From NCBI RefSeq assembly GCF_002954775.1, contig NZ_PJME01000050.1, forward strand, positions 1 to 64,000: DNA of 64,000 bases, read 5' to 3'. The notes beneath the pieces are model-generated. The model saw only the letters and a list, made by a program, of their open reading frames with translations. It searched no databases and was not told the DNA's origin. This document shows positions 42,373 to 51,326 of this stretch, piece after piece. Each line of letters opens with the position of its first letter. Positions within the stretch are counted from its first letter, which is position 1. The position numbers and the translations under genes are program-made. This stretch comes from Streptomyces geranii. GTDB taxonomy: Bacteria; Actinomycetota; Actinomycetes; Streptomycetales; Streptomycetaceae.

Positions 42373-43291
42373 AGCCGGCGCTTCTCCACAGCCATTTCTG
42401 GGCCAGCAAGGTGAGTGTCGCCGCCAGGGCGATGCCCAGGAGGTTCAGGAGTAGTTGGACTGTGGAGCCCCAGGCCTGGTGGTAGTCGTCGTAGGCGAAG
42501 GCCACCGCCGCGTTCGAGGCGGCCGGGATCGTCGTCACCGAGATGGCCACGCCGATCAGCAGGCCTGATTTCGCCGAGGTCAGCGAGAGCATGCCGGCGA
42601 TTCCGGCCAGGACCGCCACGACGAACGAGAACGCGTCCGGCTGGTAGATGAAGTTGGTGTTGGGGCGCTCGGCGTCCAGCTGGACCCGGCTGAAGAGGTT
42701 CATGGCGTCCATGAAGTAGGTGAAGCCGACCGTCACCGCCATCGCCACCGCGAAGCCGACCAACAGGGCGGTCAGTGAGCGGAGTGCCAGTCTCGGGTGG
42801 CGTTGGACGAGGGCTGTGCTGAAGCCGGCCAGGGGGCCGAACTCCGGGCCCACCGCCATCGCGCCGACGATCAGGATCGCGTTGTCGAGGACCACACCGC
42901 AGGCCGCGATCATCGTGGCGAGCGTGATGAAGGCGACGTAGGTGATCGAGAGCGTCGACTCCTCGTGGGTCGCGTCCGCGAGGTGCTCCCACAGGACCGC
43001 GTCCGCGCCCTCGCCGGGTGCCTCCTCCTCCGCCTTGTCGGCGCGCTTGGAGAGCGACAGGTCGATGTTCTCCACGGCGATCGAACCCGTGGCGTCGAGG
43101 TCCAACGCCCGCAGCCCGCCGATGAGTTCGTCGCCGGCCTCCCGGGCCACGTCACATGTCACGACGTCCCCGACGGGGTTGCGGGCGGCGCCTGGGAAGA
43201 CGACGAGGTGGGCGGTGCCGACCGTCTTCTCGATCAGGCTGACCACGTCGTCGGTTCGGTCCGCGGGGGTGATGAGGCGTAGGTGGAGCAT
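42371..43291 (-). CDS. DUF389 family multi-pass membrane protein
   Basis: 306 residues from ATG 43291. N-terminal soluble ferredoxin-like part (1-95) with V-V-F-P-G-A-A-R-N-P-V-G-D-V, then about six membrane segments including the family hallmark V-L-D-N-A-I-L-I-V-G-A-M-A-V-G-P-E-F-G-P-L and S-A-K-S-G-L-L-I-G-V-A-I-S. Function of DUF389 is unknown. It is 37 bp downstream of the caspase-Hsp70 gene on the same strand, so the two may be co-transcribed. DUF389 genes also occur alone, so membership in that system is uncertain. Confidence 0.85.
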   Translation of the reverse strand: MLHLRLITPADRTDDVVSLIEKTVGTAHLVVFPGAARNPVGDVVTCDVAREAGDELIGGLRALDLDATGSIAVENIDLSLSKRADKAEEEAPGEGADAVLWEHLADATHEESTLSITYVAFITLATMIAACGVVLDNAILIVGAMAVGPEFGPLAGFSTALVQRHPRLALRSLTALLVGFAVAMAVTVGFTYFMDAMNLFSRVQLDAERPNTNFIYQPDAFSFVVAVLAGIAGMLSLTSAKSGLLIGVAISVTTIPAASNAAVAFAYDDYHQAWGSTVQLLLNLLGIALAATLTLLAQKWLWRSAG

Positions 43292-43328
43292 GGGGGCAGG
43301 GTAACCGGGGCGGGTGGCCGACCGGGGG

Positions 43329-46040
43329 TCAGCGGTCGGTGGAGAGGGTGGGCTTCGGGCGGATGGGTGGGGTCCAGCCGAGGGGCGTGCGGCGGCGGAG
43401 GGTCTCCCACTCGGGCGATGCCACGAGGGTCGCCGCCTCGGTCGTCGTGGACCGGTCGACGAGGACCTTCCACTCACGGCCGGTGTAGAGCGAGGCCTCC
43501 AGCGCGCGCAGTGCCGTCCAGGTGTCGTCGGCGTCCGCCTCCGTGCTGTTGAGGTGTGCCTGCTTCGCCTGTTCCAGTTGCCTGACCTTCGCGGCCAGCT
43601 GTCTGCCGCTGCCGCCCAGATCCTGGGCCATGAGGTGCACCAGGCCGTTCGCGTCGATGTCGACGGTCAGCCTGACGAGCGGGGTGCGCGGGGCGACCGG
43701 GAGCAGGTCGGACAACTGGAGCACCGCGAGGGTTCTGTTCGCGGTGGGTGTCGACTGCTCGCCCTCCACGAGACGCAGCACCATCGTCCGCTGGTCCCGT
43801 GCGTTCGTGGCGACGACGGTGTGGCGCCGGGTGGGGATGGTGGTGTTGCGTTCGAGCAGGGTGAGAACGCCGCCGTCGTGCAGTTCCACGCCCAGTGAGG
43901 CCGAGTTGACGTCGAGGAGGAGTACGTCCTTGAGCTGCCCGGCGAGAATGCCGACCTGGAGTGCGGCACCGGTGACGATGCCCTCGGGGATCAGGCCGCG
44001 GTAAGGGTGCTTGCCGCCGGTGAGTTCCCGGACCAGCTCACCCACGGCGGGCATCCGGGTGGCTCCGCCGGTCAGGATGACCTGGTCGAGCTCGGCGAGG
44101 GGGACGGCGGCGTCACGGAGGGCCTGAAGGACAGGGCGGCGGCAGCGGTCCAGCAGGTCCATGGTCAGCTGTTCGAACTGCGTGCGGGTCAGGGTCTCGT
44201 CGAGGTGTACGGGGGTGCCGGCCACGGACGCGAGATACGGCAGCGTGACGGTGGCCGACGTCGCCGACGACAGCTCGACCTTCGCCGCCTCGGCCGCCTC
44301 CTGCAGCCGCTGCATCGCGGGGACATCCTGGCCGAGGTCCACTCCGTGTCGGTCCCGCACCCGCCGCACGAGGTACTCCACGAGCCGCCGGTCCCAGTCG
44401 TCGCCCCCGAGGTGGCTGTCGCCCCCGGTCGCCTTGACCTCCACGACCCCGTCGCCGATCTCGACGAGCGACACGTCCAGCGTGCCGCCGCCGAGGTCGA
44501 AGATCAGCACGGTGGAGTCCTCCTCCCGGCTCAGGCCGTACGTGATCGCCGCCGCCGTCGGTTCGTTGATGACCCGGAAGACATGGAGTCCCGCCTGCCG
44601 CGCCGCCCGGACCAGCGCCGCCCGCTGGTCGAGGCCGAAGTTGGCCGGCACGGTCAGCACCGCGCCGCCCAGCGGGCCCCCGACGTATGTCTCCGCCTCC
44701 TCGCGCAGCCGCTGGAGGATCAGCCGGGCCGCGTCCTCCGCCGTCAGGTGGATGCCGCCCCGGGTGATGCTCCACCCCGTGCCCAGCTTCAGCTTGGACG
44801 ACCGGACGGTGTAGTCGGGGTTGGTGATCGCCTGCCGTTTCGCCGCCGTGCCGACGAGGATGTCGCCCTCGGCGGTGATGGCCACCAGGCTGGGTGTGGT
44901 GAGCGCGCCCTCCGCGTTGGGGATCAGACGGACGTCCTCGCCCTCCAGCAGACCGATCGCCGAGTTCGTCGTACCGAAGTCGATGCCCACGACCGGTCGG
45001 TACTCACCGCTCAGCCGTTGCGGGGCGGGTCGTGCTGGCCGGGGCGCGCGGGCCGTGGGGATCTCGCCCAGGCCCCGGGCGTGCCACAACTCCCTTGCCC
45101 GGCGGGCCACTTCGCGGTCCCCGTCGGCGATCAGTCCCAGCAGGGCCGCGCGGGCCGCGTCGCGGGTCGGCTCGCGGACACTGCCGAGCAGCTGCTCCAC
45201 CAGATGCAGGGAGCCGATGCGTTTCCACGGCTGGGTGTCGAGTACGGCGGCCCGCATCTCCACCAGCCGGTCCACGTCCTCGTGGCGGGGGCTGCGGGCC
45301 AGGTAGATCGTGCCCTGGGCGCTGTCCACGCTGAGTGTCGGTGTCTGGCCGGCGATCCGCTGCCGTACCTGCTCGTGGACGTAGTCGTACAGCTCGTCGA
45401 CCGAGACGAGGCCGTCGCCGTCCAGGTCGGCGGAGCCGTCGCGCAGGCCGCTGACCACCGCCGAGGTGAAGACGGACGGCTGGGCCGGGGTGCGGCTGTA
45501 GCGGACGTCCTGTTCGCTCTCGTGGGCGTACTGCAGGGCGGTGGACGCGGTGAGGACGACCCGGCCGTTGCCCGCGAAGGGTTCGGCGACGTCGACGGTG
45601 GGCGGCCCGGCGTCACGGCGGCGCGTGTTCATCGCGAACGCCCCGCTGTAGCAGCAGTCGAGGAGGACCACGATCCGTCGGCTGCGGCTCTCGCCCATCC
45701 AGGTCCCGACCATGTCCGCCGAGATCGCCGTGGAGCCGGGGTAGTCGCGCTCGGTGTCCCGCATCGCGAAGTGCAGCCGGTTGCGCACGTCCTTCCAGCC
45801 GTGCAGGGAGAGATGGAGGAGGAGCAGGTCGTCAGGTCTGGCCTGGGTGAAGAAGGACTCCAGTGCGCGCAGCGCGGTGCGCTGTTCGACGTCGACGAGT
45901 GTGTTCACGGAGAAGTCGCCGATCTCCGGGGCACCGAGCACCTGCGCCAGGGCGGCGGCGTCGGCCGCGGCTGCCGGGAGGGTGTCGAAGTTGCTGTCGT
46001 CGTAGGTGCTGTTGGCGATGATGAGCGCCTTGTTGGCCAT
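43329..46040 (-). CDS. Caspase-like protease / EF-hand / Hsp70 fusion
   Basis: 903 residues. Residues 1-250: caspase-fold peptidase with catalytic His80 (L-H-L-S-L-H-G) and Cys130 (L-L-D-C-C-Y-S-G). Residues 205-216: a canonical EF-hand loop D-L-D-G-D-G-L-V-S-V-D-E. Residues 255-340: helical linker. Residues 348-840: Hsp70, with G-I-D-F-G-T-T-N-S at 352, V-I-N-E-P-T-A-A-A, D-L-G-G-G-T-L-D-V-S, T-G-G-A-T-R-M-P, and a substrate-binding beta domain (L-L-L-D-V-N-S-A-S-L-G-V-E-L...). The C-terminus is a short unique tail. All catalytic and nucleotide motifs appear intact. It starts 6 bp after the EACC1 stop. Such architectures occur in bacterial conflict systems; the likely role is a chaperone-gated suicide protease, which is inference. 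Confidence 0.88.
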   Translation of the reverse strand: MANKALIIANSTYDDSNFDTLPAAAADAAALAQVLGAPEIGDFSVNTLVDVEQRTALRALESFFTQARPDDLLLLHLSLHGWKDVRNRLHFAMRDTERDYPGSTAISADMVGTWMGESRSRRIVVLLDCCYSGAFAMNTRRRDAGPPTVDVAEPFAGNGRVVLTASTALQYAHESEQDVRYSRTPAQPSVFTSAVVSGLRDGSADLDGDGLVSVDELYDYVHEQVRQRIAGQTPTLSVDSAQGTIYLARSPRHEDVDRLVEMRAAVLDTQPWKRIGSLHLVEQLLGSVREPTRDAARAALLGLIADGDREVARRARELWHARGLGEIPTARAPRPARPAPQRLSGEYRPVVGIDFGTTNSAIGLLEGEDVRLIPNAEGALTTPSLVAITAEGDILVGTAAKRQAITNPDYTVRSSKLKLGTGWSITRGGIHLTAEDAARLILQRLREEAETYVGGPLGGAVLTVPANFGLDQRAALVRAARQAGLHVFRVINEPTAAAITYGLSREEDSTVLIFDLGGGTLDVSLVEIGDGVVEVKATGGDSHLGGDDWDRRLVEYLVRRVRDRHGVDLGQDVPAMQRLQEAAEAAKVELSSATSATVTLPYLASVAGTPVHLDETLTRTQFEQLTMDLLDRCRRPVLQALRDAAVPLAELDQVILTGGATRMPAVGELVRELTGGKHPYRGLIPEGIVTGAALQVGILAGQLKDVLLLDVNSASLGVELHDGGVLTLLERNTTIPTRRHTVVATNARDQRTMVLRLVEGEQSTPTANRTLAVLQLSDLLPVAPRTPLVRLTVDIDANGLVHLMAQDLGGSGRQLAAKVRQLEQAKQAHLNSTEADADDTWTALRALEASLYTGREWKVLVDRSTTTEAATLVASPEWETLRRRTPLGWTPPIRPKPTLSTDR

Positions 46041-46046
46041 GGCGGC

Positions 46047-46505
46047 TCACTCCCCGCGCCGCACGGCGGGCGGCTCGGCCGCAGGCCCCGGGTCCGAGTG
46101 CCGGCGCAGGAAGTCGTCCAGTGCGCGCTGCCGCATCTCGTCGGTGGTCGCGGTCAGTTCGATCTCGTCCTCGCCGATCCGCAGCCGGATCGTGCCGGAC
46201 CTACGGCGGCTCAGCCAGTCCTGTACGAGGCCGACGAGTACGGGTAACAGGGCGCCACCGCCGCCCAGTCCGATCAGCAGCGCACCCACTTCGACGGCGC
46301 CCTCGCCGCGGGTGCCGTCGGGCGCGGGGCCGGACGGGACGCGGCCGATGCCGGTCACGTCGAGCTGGTCCAACTCGGCCACCAGATACTGGAGTTCCTC
46401 TTCGACGAACTCGGGGTCCCCGCCCCCGTACCCGTCTCCCCTTGCGTCTCTGTCTCCGTCTTGAAGGTCGAGAACCAGTCCGACCGTGATGTCCTGCGCC
46501 CCCAC
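46047..46505 (-). CDS. EACC1-like small protein (effector-associated constant component)
   Basis: 152 residues, GTG 46505 with GGGGAGG 4 nt upstream. N-terminus acidic; residues about 40-65 contain E-L-Q-Y-L-V-A-E-L-D-Q-L-D-V; then a Gly-rich hydrophobic segment (75-100, G-A-L-L-I-G-L-G-G-G-G-A-L-L-P-V-L-V-G-L-V-Q) followed by W-L-S-R-R-R-S-G-T-I-R-L-R-I-G-E-D-E-I-E-L. This order matches the EACC1 family described from comparative analysis of actinobacterial conflict systems, where it accompanies variable effectors such as caspases. Only 6 bp separate it from the caspase-Hsp70 gene. Molecular role unknown. Confidence 0.75.
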   Translation of the reverse strand: MGAQDITVGLVLDLQDGDRDARGDGYGGGDPEFVEEELQYLVAELDQLDVTGIGRVPSGPAPDGTRGEGAVEVGALLIGLGGGGALLPVLVGLVQDWLSRRRSGTIRLRIGEDEIELTATTDEMRQRALDDFLRRHSDPGPAAEPPAVRRGE

Positions 46506-46588
46506 CGTGCCTCCCCGTTCGTTCCTGTGGGCGGCAACTTTAGTCGTCGGAGGGAGGATTCGGGTCGGCTGTGGATAACTCCGGCAGA

Positions 46589-47578
46589 TCAGAGTTTTCG
46601 CAGGCTGAGGCGTTGCACCTTGTGGTCCGGGCCCTTGCGGACGATCAGGGTGGCGCGGCCCCGGGTGGGGGCCACGTTCTCCAGGAGGTTCACCTTGTTG
46701 ATGGTGCGCCAGGTGGTGCGGGCGTAGTCCAGGGCCTCCTTCTCGGAGACCTGCGTGTACTTGCGGAAGTAGGAGGAGGGGTTCTGGAACGCCGTCTCGC
46801 GCAGCCGCCGGAAGCGATTCAGATACCAGCGCTCGATGTCCTCGGGGCGGGCGTCGACGTACACGCTGAAGTCGAAGTAGTCGGCGAGGCCGACGCGGGT
46901 GCGGCCGTCGCTGCCGGGGAGGGCGGGCTGGAGGACGTTCAGGCCCTCGACGATCAGGATGTCGGGGCGGCGGACCGTGAGCTTCTCGCCGGGGACGATG
47001 TCGTAGATGAGGTGGGAGTAGACGGGTGCGGTGACCTCGTCCTTGCCCGCCTTGATGTCGGCGACGAAACGGGTGAGGGCGCGGCGGTCGTACGACTCGG
47101 GGAAGCCCTTGCGTGACATCAGGCCGCGGGCGGTCAGCTCGGCGGTGGGGAGCAGGAAGCCGTCCGTGGTCACCAGTTCGACGCGCGGGTGTTCGGGCCA
47201 ACGGGAGAGCAGGGCCTGGAGGAGACGGGCGACGGTGGACTTGCCGACGGCCACGGAGCCGGCGACCCCTATGACGAAGGGGGTGCCGGTCTGGGCGCCC
47301 TGCTCACCGAGGAAGGTGTTGAGGGCGCCCCTCAGCCCGTCCGTGGCGCCGATGTAGAGGTTGAGGAGGCGGGAGAGCGGGAGGTAGACGTCCCGCACCT
47401 CGTCGAGGTCGATGACATCGCCCAGACCGCGCAGCTTCTCGACCTCCTCGGCGGTGAGGGGGAGCGGCGTCTTGTCGCGCAGCGCACTCCACTCGGCACG
47501 GGTGAGGTCGACGTAGGGAGTCGCCTCCGGCCGCTGCCGGTGGGCGCTCCGGGGCATCGAGGAGACCGGAGAGATCAC
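46589..47578 (-). CDS. coaA: Type I pantothenate kinase
   Basis: 329 residues from GTG 47578; an in-frame ATG at 47557 is also possible. First step of CoA biosynthesis. Walker A G-V-A-G-S-V-A-V-G-K-S-T at 104-115 with Lys113, pantothenate-binding T-T-D-G-F-L-L-P and Y-D-R-R-A-L segments, and the final R-K-G-P-D-H-K-V-Q-R-L-S-L-R-K-L match the bacterial CoaA family. Transcribed toward the EACC1 operon, 83 bp before it, and about 90 bp after the large secreted-protein gene. Confidence 0.97.
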   Translation of the reverse strand: MISPVSSMPRSAHRQRPEATPYVDLTRAEWSALRDKTPLPLTAEEVEKLRGLGDVIDLDEVRDVYLPLSRLLNLYIGATDGLRGALNTFLGEQGAQTGTPFVIGVAGSVAVGKSTVARLLQALLSRWPEHPRVELVTTDGFLLPTAELTARGLMSRKGFPESYDRRALTRFVADIKAGKDEVTAPVYSHLIYDIVPGEKLTVRRPDILIVEGLNVLQPALPGSDGRTRVGLADYFDFSVYVDARPEDIERWYLNRFRRLRETAFQNPSSYFRKYTQVSEKEALDYARTTWRTINKVNLLENVAPTRGRATLIVRKGPDHKVQRLSLRKL

Positions 47579-47598
47579 AGTCCATTGTTACGGGAGTG

Positions 47599-47649
47599 TG
47601 GACGGGGTGGGGGGTGGGGTGCGTCACGCCGCTGTCCCCACCCCGTCCA
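47599..47649. terminator. Long-stem hairpin between secreted-protein gene and coaA
   Basis: Perfect 14-bp arms TGGACGGGGTGGGG and CCCCACCCCGTCCA with a 23-nt loop that can itself fold. It lies just after the minus-strand secreted-protein stop (47668) and before coaA, so it probably terminates the former. Confidence 0.55.
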
Positions 47650-47667
47650 TACCCGGTCCACGGACGG

Positions 47668-50600
47668 TCAGCCGACCGCTGCCTTGTCCGTCCAGCCGCT
47701 GCTCACCACCGTCGTGTACGCGCCGACCGCGGTCCTGCCGCCCCGGTAGAAGCGGACCGTGCCCGCGGCGTCGTTCATGACCGCCCACATGTCCGGGATG
47801 CCGTCCAGGTTGACGTCCGGGCCGCCCATGAGCAGGCGGACGCTCGCCGTCGTCCAGCCGGAGGCCGCGTACTCCGTGTCGGAGCCGTTCAGGGAGCTGG
47901 TGGAGACGGCGAGAGAGGCGAGGGAGGTGCCGCCGTTGCCGTCGGACTTGCCGTAGCGGAGGAGAAGGCGGCCGGAGGGGACGCTGCGGTAGAGCAGGTC
48001 GACCACCTCGTCCGCGTTGTGGTCGCCGAGGGAGACCAGGTCGCGGTCGGCCCAGGCGGTGCCCTCGTTCTGGAGGACGGCCCGGGAGAACGTACCGCCC
48101 GTGTACCCGAGGAAGGCCCAGTACTGGTTGCCTGCCAGGGCGAACAGGTCGGGCCGCTTGTCGTTGTCGACGTCACCGACGGCGAGGATCTGGTCGAGGT
48201 CGGCCGGGTCGGGGGCGCCGGAGGGGAGCACGATCTCCGTCTGCCTGGTGATGTCGACGCTGCCGTAGCCGTCGCCCGGGTAGGCGTACAGCTTGCCGTC
48301 GGGCATCCGGGCGACGAGGTCCTGGATGCCGTCGCCGGGCAGGAAGTCGCCGTTGTGGGTGATGAGCGCGCCGGTCCAGTAGGTGTCGTAGGCGTCGTCC
48401 TCCGCGAGGAGCGCGCCCTCGTCGTGCGCGGCCGGCAGGGAGGCGTGGATGTCGCCGTTGCTGGGGGCCGGGTAGAGGCGCAGGTCGTCGAACTGGTCGA
48501 TGACGAACAGGTCGGGCTTGGTGTCGCCGGTGACGTCGCCGGGCGCGTCGGCCTTGTCGCGCGGCTTGACGTAGAAGACGTACTTGAACGCTTCGGAGAC
48601 GTTGGAGGCGGCGTCGACGGCCCGGACGTAGAGGACGTTGGGGCCCGCGGCGGGCGGGGTGAGGGTGGCCGTGGCGGTGCCGCCCGCCGTGGCCGGGGTC
48701 ACGCTGTGGTTGAAGGTGCTGTTGTTGTACGAGAACTCGTACTTCACGGTGTCCTTGCTGCCCTGCGCGTCGAAGGTCGCCGCACCGCCGGTGCCGAACG
48801 GCACGCTGCTCCAGACGGCGCCCGTGCCGTCGTCCACGGGGAAGGCGGTCGACGTGACGTTGGGGGAGTTCGGGCGGGTGGCGTCGTAGACGAAGCCGCA
48901 GTTGCCGTCGCCCTTCGGGGCGTACGTGGAGCCCGATCCGGTGGCGTCCAGGCCGCGCACGCGCCAGTGGTACGTCTTGCCGTTGGTGAACTTGCTGCTG
49001 GAACCGTCGAGGCCGTCGAGGGTGATGCTCGCCTTGCCGGCGGAGGTGACGGGGACGGTGTCGTCGTAGAGCTTCGTGGTGCTGCCGGACTGCCAGACCT
49101 CGAAGTCCAGGTACTTGAGGTCGCCGTCCGGGTCGGTGCCGGTGGCGTCGAAGGTCAGGTCGGCGCCGCCGACGGAGGCGTACGGGGAGGTGGTGTCGCA
49201 GTCGGGGCCCGGGGTCATGTGGAGCTTGGTGGGCTCGGCCGGCTTGCGGGTGTACGTCATGACGAGCTTGGGAGCGGCATCGGTCTCGGCCTTGAACTTC
49301 TTCCAGGAGTACGAGGAGCTCTCGTCCGTGGCCTGCAGCCCGATGTAGAGGCTGACCCAGCCCGCGTCGGCGGCGTCCTGGGCGACTGACATGGCGTCGT
49401 ATCTCACGTAGTAGTCCGGGCAGGAGGAGTTCCAGCCGTAGGCGAAGGATTTCACCCCGATCTGGCTCACCCAACTCGGCTGGTTGTTCCAGGTGGTGGC
49501 TGAGGAGATGGCCCCGGTGCGCCACAGCTCCATGGGACGGGCCGTGCAGGACCAGGCGTAGGTCTCCTGAAGCTGGATGTAGGCGGACTTCATGACGGCG
49601 CCCTTGAAGCGGGTCTGCCAGCCGAGGCGGAAGAAGGAGCGGGAGAGACCGCCGGTGGTGGACTCGTAGCCGACGCGGGCCTCGGTCGTGCCGGTGTTGT
49701 AGTTGGCGCCGTCGAGGAAGTTGGCGTCCGGGTGCTTCTTGTAGACGGTGGTCCAGTTGGTGGTCTTGCCCGAGAGGGGCGGGTCGATGAAGACGGGGTA
49801 GACCGTGTTCGCCGCGGTCAGGAGAGAGCGGTCGGGGGTGATGGTCAGCGTGGCCGACGTGGTTCCGGGGGTGTCGAGGGCGGAGGTGCCGACGGCTCGG
49901 TGGGTCCCGGGGTGCGGGCCGGTGAGGCCGGGGAGGGCGAACACCTCGGCGGGGGTGGGATCGGACACGGTGGTGGCGCCGGTGCCCGTGCGGTACGCCG
50001 ACTGCTGGGCGGTTCCGGAGCTGTCGGCGTCGCTCGCGCTCGGGGTGGGGGCGGCTTCCGCGGACTCCGACGGTGACGGGGTCGGGTCGTCATCGGGGTC
50101 CGGGGCGGCGGTGTCCTCGGTGTCGGCGCCCGTCGGGTTGTCGGACGGGGCCTCTCCCGGCTCCTCGGAGTAGGTCGCCGAGGGCTCGTCGGTGGGCTCG
50201 GCGGGCTCGGGGTCGTCTCCCTCGGTGACCGCCGGGGTGCCGGCCGAGTCCCACAGGTACGGGGTCGGGGACACGGCGATCTCCTGGCCCTCGGTGTCCC
50301 GGGCGGTCAGGACGTCGGTCACCGGATCGAGGTGGAAGGTCAGATCCGGCGAGGTCAGACGGTAGGGGAGCGAGGCGAGCGCGGGATTGGCGGCGGCCTC
50401 CGCGCTGTGCACGACCAGGACGTGGCTGAAGCCGTTGTCGCGGGCGGTGAGCATCAGGTCGACGCCGTCGAACACGCCCGGGTAGAGGGCGCTCGAACCG
50501 TCGATGACGGGGGCGGGCAGAGTGCCGGGCCAGCCCATGGTGATCTCGTGGCCGTCGCTGGTGAAGGTGACCAGGTCGGTGTACGCGGTGTCGTCGGCCA

Positions 50601-51066
50601 CGGGGGTGACGGCGGTGCGGTTCGTGCGCGAGGCGCGGGAGACCGTGTACGCGGCAGGGCGGGCGGTGCTCGAACGCTCCTCGCTGCCCGCCGAGAAGAC
50701 CACCGGCGAGGTCGTGGCCTTGGGGGCCCAGCCTTCCTCGGTACGGGAGAGCACGGTGTCGATGGGCTGCCAGGCACCGTCGACCTCGGCCCGTACGGGA
50801 GCGCCGTACGCGGTGAGTTCGAAGCCGCCGTCCGGCAGCGCGTAGGTGGTGGAGGTGGCGTCACGCAGGGCGGTGACCTCGACGCGCTTGCGGGTGTTTC
50901 GGGCCTGTGTCTGGGCGGCGTCCTCGGTCAGGGACTCGACGGCCGCTTTCGGATGTTCCTGGCCTCCGGCGCTGTCCGGTTCGCCCCATTCCGGTGCGGT
51001 GAGAAGGGTGACGCCCAGAGCTGCGGCGGCCAGGGCTGCCACCCCGGCGAGACGACGACGGTCCAC
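47668..51066 (-). CDS. Large secreted protein with DNRLRE, Fn3-like and FG-GAP repeat domains
   Basis: 1132 residues from GTG 51066 behind GGGGAGGGG; upstream in-frame codons lack a ribosome site. Signal peptide with a D-R-R-R basic start and hydrophobic core. Order: a beta-rich N-terminal region to about 260, an acidic/Ser/Pro linker (about 265-350), a DNRLRE-type domain (about 420-580, with T-T-W-N-N-Q-P and Y-V-R-Y-D), Fn3-like domains, and C-terminal FG-GAP/VCBS-like blade repeats (G-D-V-D-N-D-K-R-P-D-L, G-G-P-D-V-N-L-D-G-I-P-D). Divergent from the RHS gene. In Streptomyces such proteins often neighbour RHS loci and may help display or deliver them, which is inference. Confidence 0.75.
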   Translation of the reverse strand: MDRRRLAGVAALAAAALGVTLLTAPEWGEPDSAGGQEHPKAAVESLTEDAAQTQARNTRKRVEVTALRDATSTTYALPDGGFELTAYGAPVRAEVDGAWQPIDTVLSRTEEGWAPKATTSPVVFSAGSEERSSTARPAAYTVSRASRTNRTAVTPVADDTAYTDLVTFTSDGHEITMGWPGTLPAPVIDGSSALYPGVFDGVDLMLTARDNGFSHVLVVHSAEAAANPALASLPYRLTSPDLTFHLDPVTDVLTARDTEGQEIAVSPTPYLWDSAGTPAVTEGDDPEPAEPTDEPSATYSEEPGEAPSDNPTGADTEDTAAPDPDDDPTPSPSESAEAAPTPSASDADSSGTAQQSAYRTGTGATTVSDPTPAEVFALPGLTGPHPGTHRAVGTSALDTPGTTSATLTITPDRSLLTAANTVYPVFIDPPLSGKTTNWTTVYKKHPDANFLDGANYNTGTTEARVGYESTTGGLSRSFFRLGWQTRFKGAVMKSAYIQLQETYAWSCTARPMELWRTGAISSATTWNNQPSWVSQIGVKSFAYGWNSSCPDYYVRYDAMSVAQDAADAGWVSLYIGLQATDESSSYSWKKFKAETDAAPKLVMTYTRKPAEPTKLHMTPGPDCDTTSPYASVGGADLTFDATGTDPDGDLKYLDFEVWQSGSTTKLYDDTVPVTSAGKASITLDGLDGSSSKFTNGKTYHWRVRGLDATGSGSTYAPKGDGNCGFVYDATRPNSPNVTSTAFPVDDGTGAVWSSVPFGTGGAATFDAQGSKDTVKYEFSYNNSTFNHSVTPATAGGTATATLTPPAAGPNVLYVRAVDAASNVSEAFKYVFYVKPRDKADAPGDVTGDTKPDLFVIDQFDDLRLYPAPSNGDIHASLPAAHDEGALLAEDDAYDTYWTGALITHNGDFLPGDGIQDLVARMPDGKLYAYPGDGYGSVDITRQTEIVLPSGAPDPADLDQILAVGDVDNDKRPDLFALAGNQYWAFLGYTGGTFSRAVLQNEGTAWADRDLVSLGDHNADEVVDLLYRSVPSGRLLLRYGKSDGNGGTSLASLAVSTSSLNGSDTEYAASGWTTASVRLLMGGPDVNLDGIPDMWAVMNDAAGTVRFYRGGRTAVGAYTTVVSSGWTDKAAVG

Positions 51067-51326
51067 GGTGCTGAATTCCCCTCCCCGTAACGGCAGCGTG
51101 CGGGTGCTTTTGAGCCACCCGCTCTTCGCGGCCGTATTCAATACCGAACCGGTGAACCTGTGAGTCACCAATGAAAGCGAATTGGATGCCATTGAGCGTG
51201 CGGGCAGCATGCCGGATCGTCGCCGCGCAATCCACAGATATTTTTTCCCTTTTTGCGGCGAAGGGGAGGTTTAGTGATGTTAAAGCGGAAGTATATGTGA
51301 GGTAAATCACCTGTCATGAAAATTGA
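51067..51326. promoter_or_regulatory. Divergent promoter region of secreted protein and RHS toxin
   Basis: 260 bp, noticeably AT-richer than its surroundings in the RHS-proximal half. Contains a Crp-like site (51296-51311). TATATG at 51292-51297 could be a -10 for the RHS gene. Confidence 0.5.
51296..51311. promoter_or_regulatory. Crp-like binding site upstream of RHS gene
   Basis: TGTGA-GGTAAA-TCACC, matching the TGTGA-N6-TCACA Crp consensus at all but the last base and also the GTG-N8-CAC pattern reported for Streptomyces Crp. It sits in the promoter region between two divergent secreted-protein genes. Confidence 0.5.

Noticed and set aside
41091..42992. A 633-codon minus-strand frame over glmM and the DUF389 gene
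   Set aside because: It crosses two genes with clear family matches and normal starts; it is a shadow.
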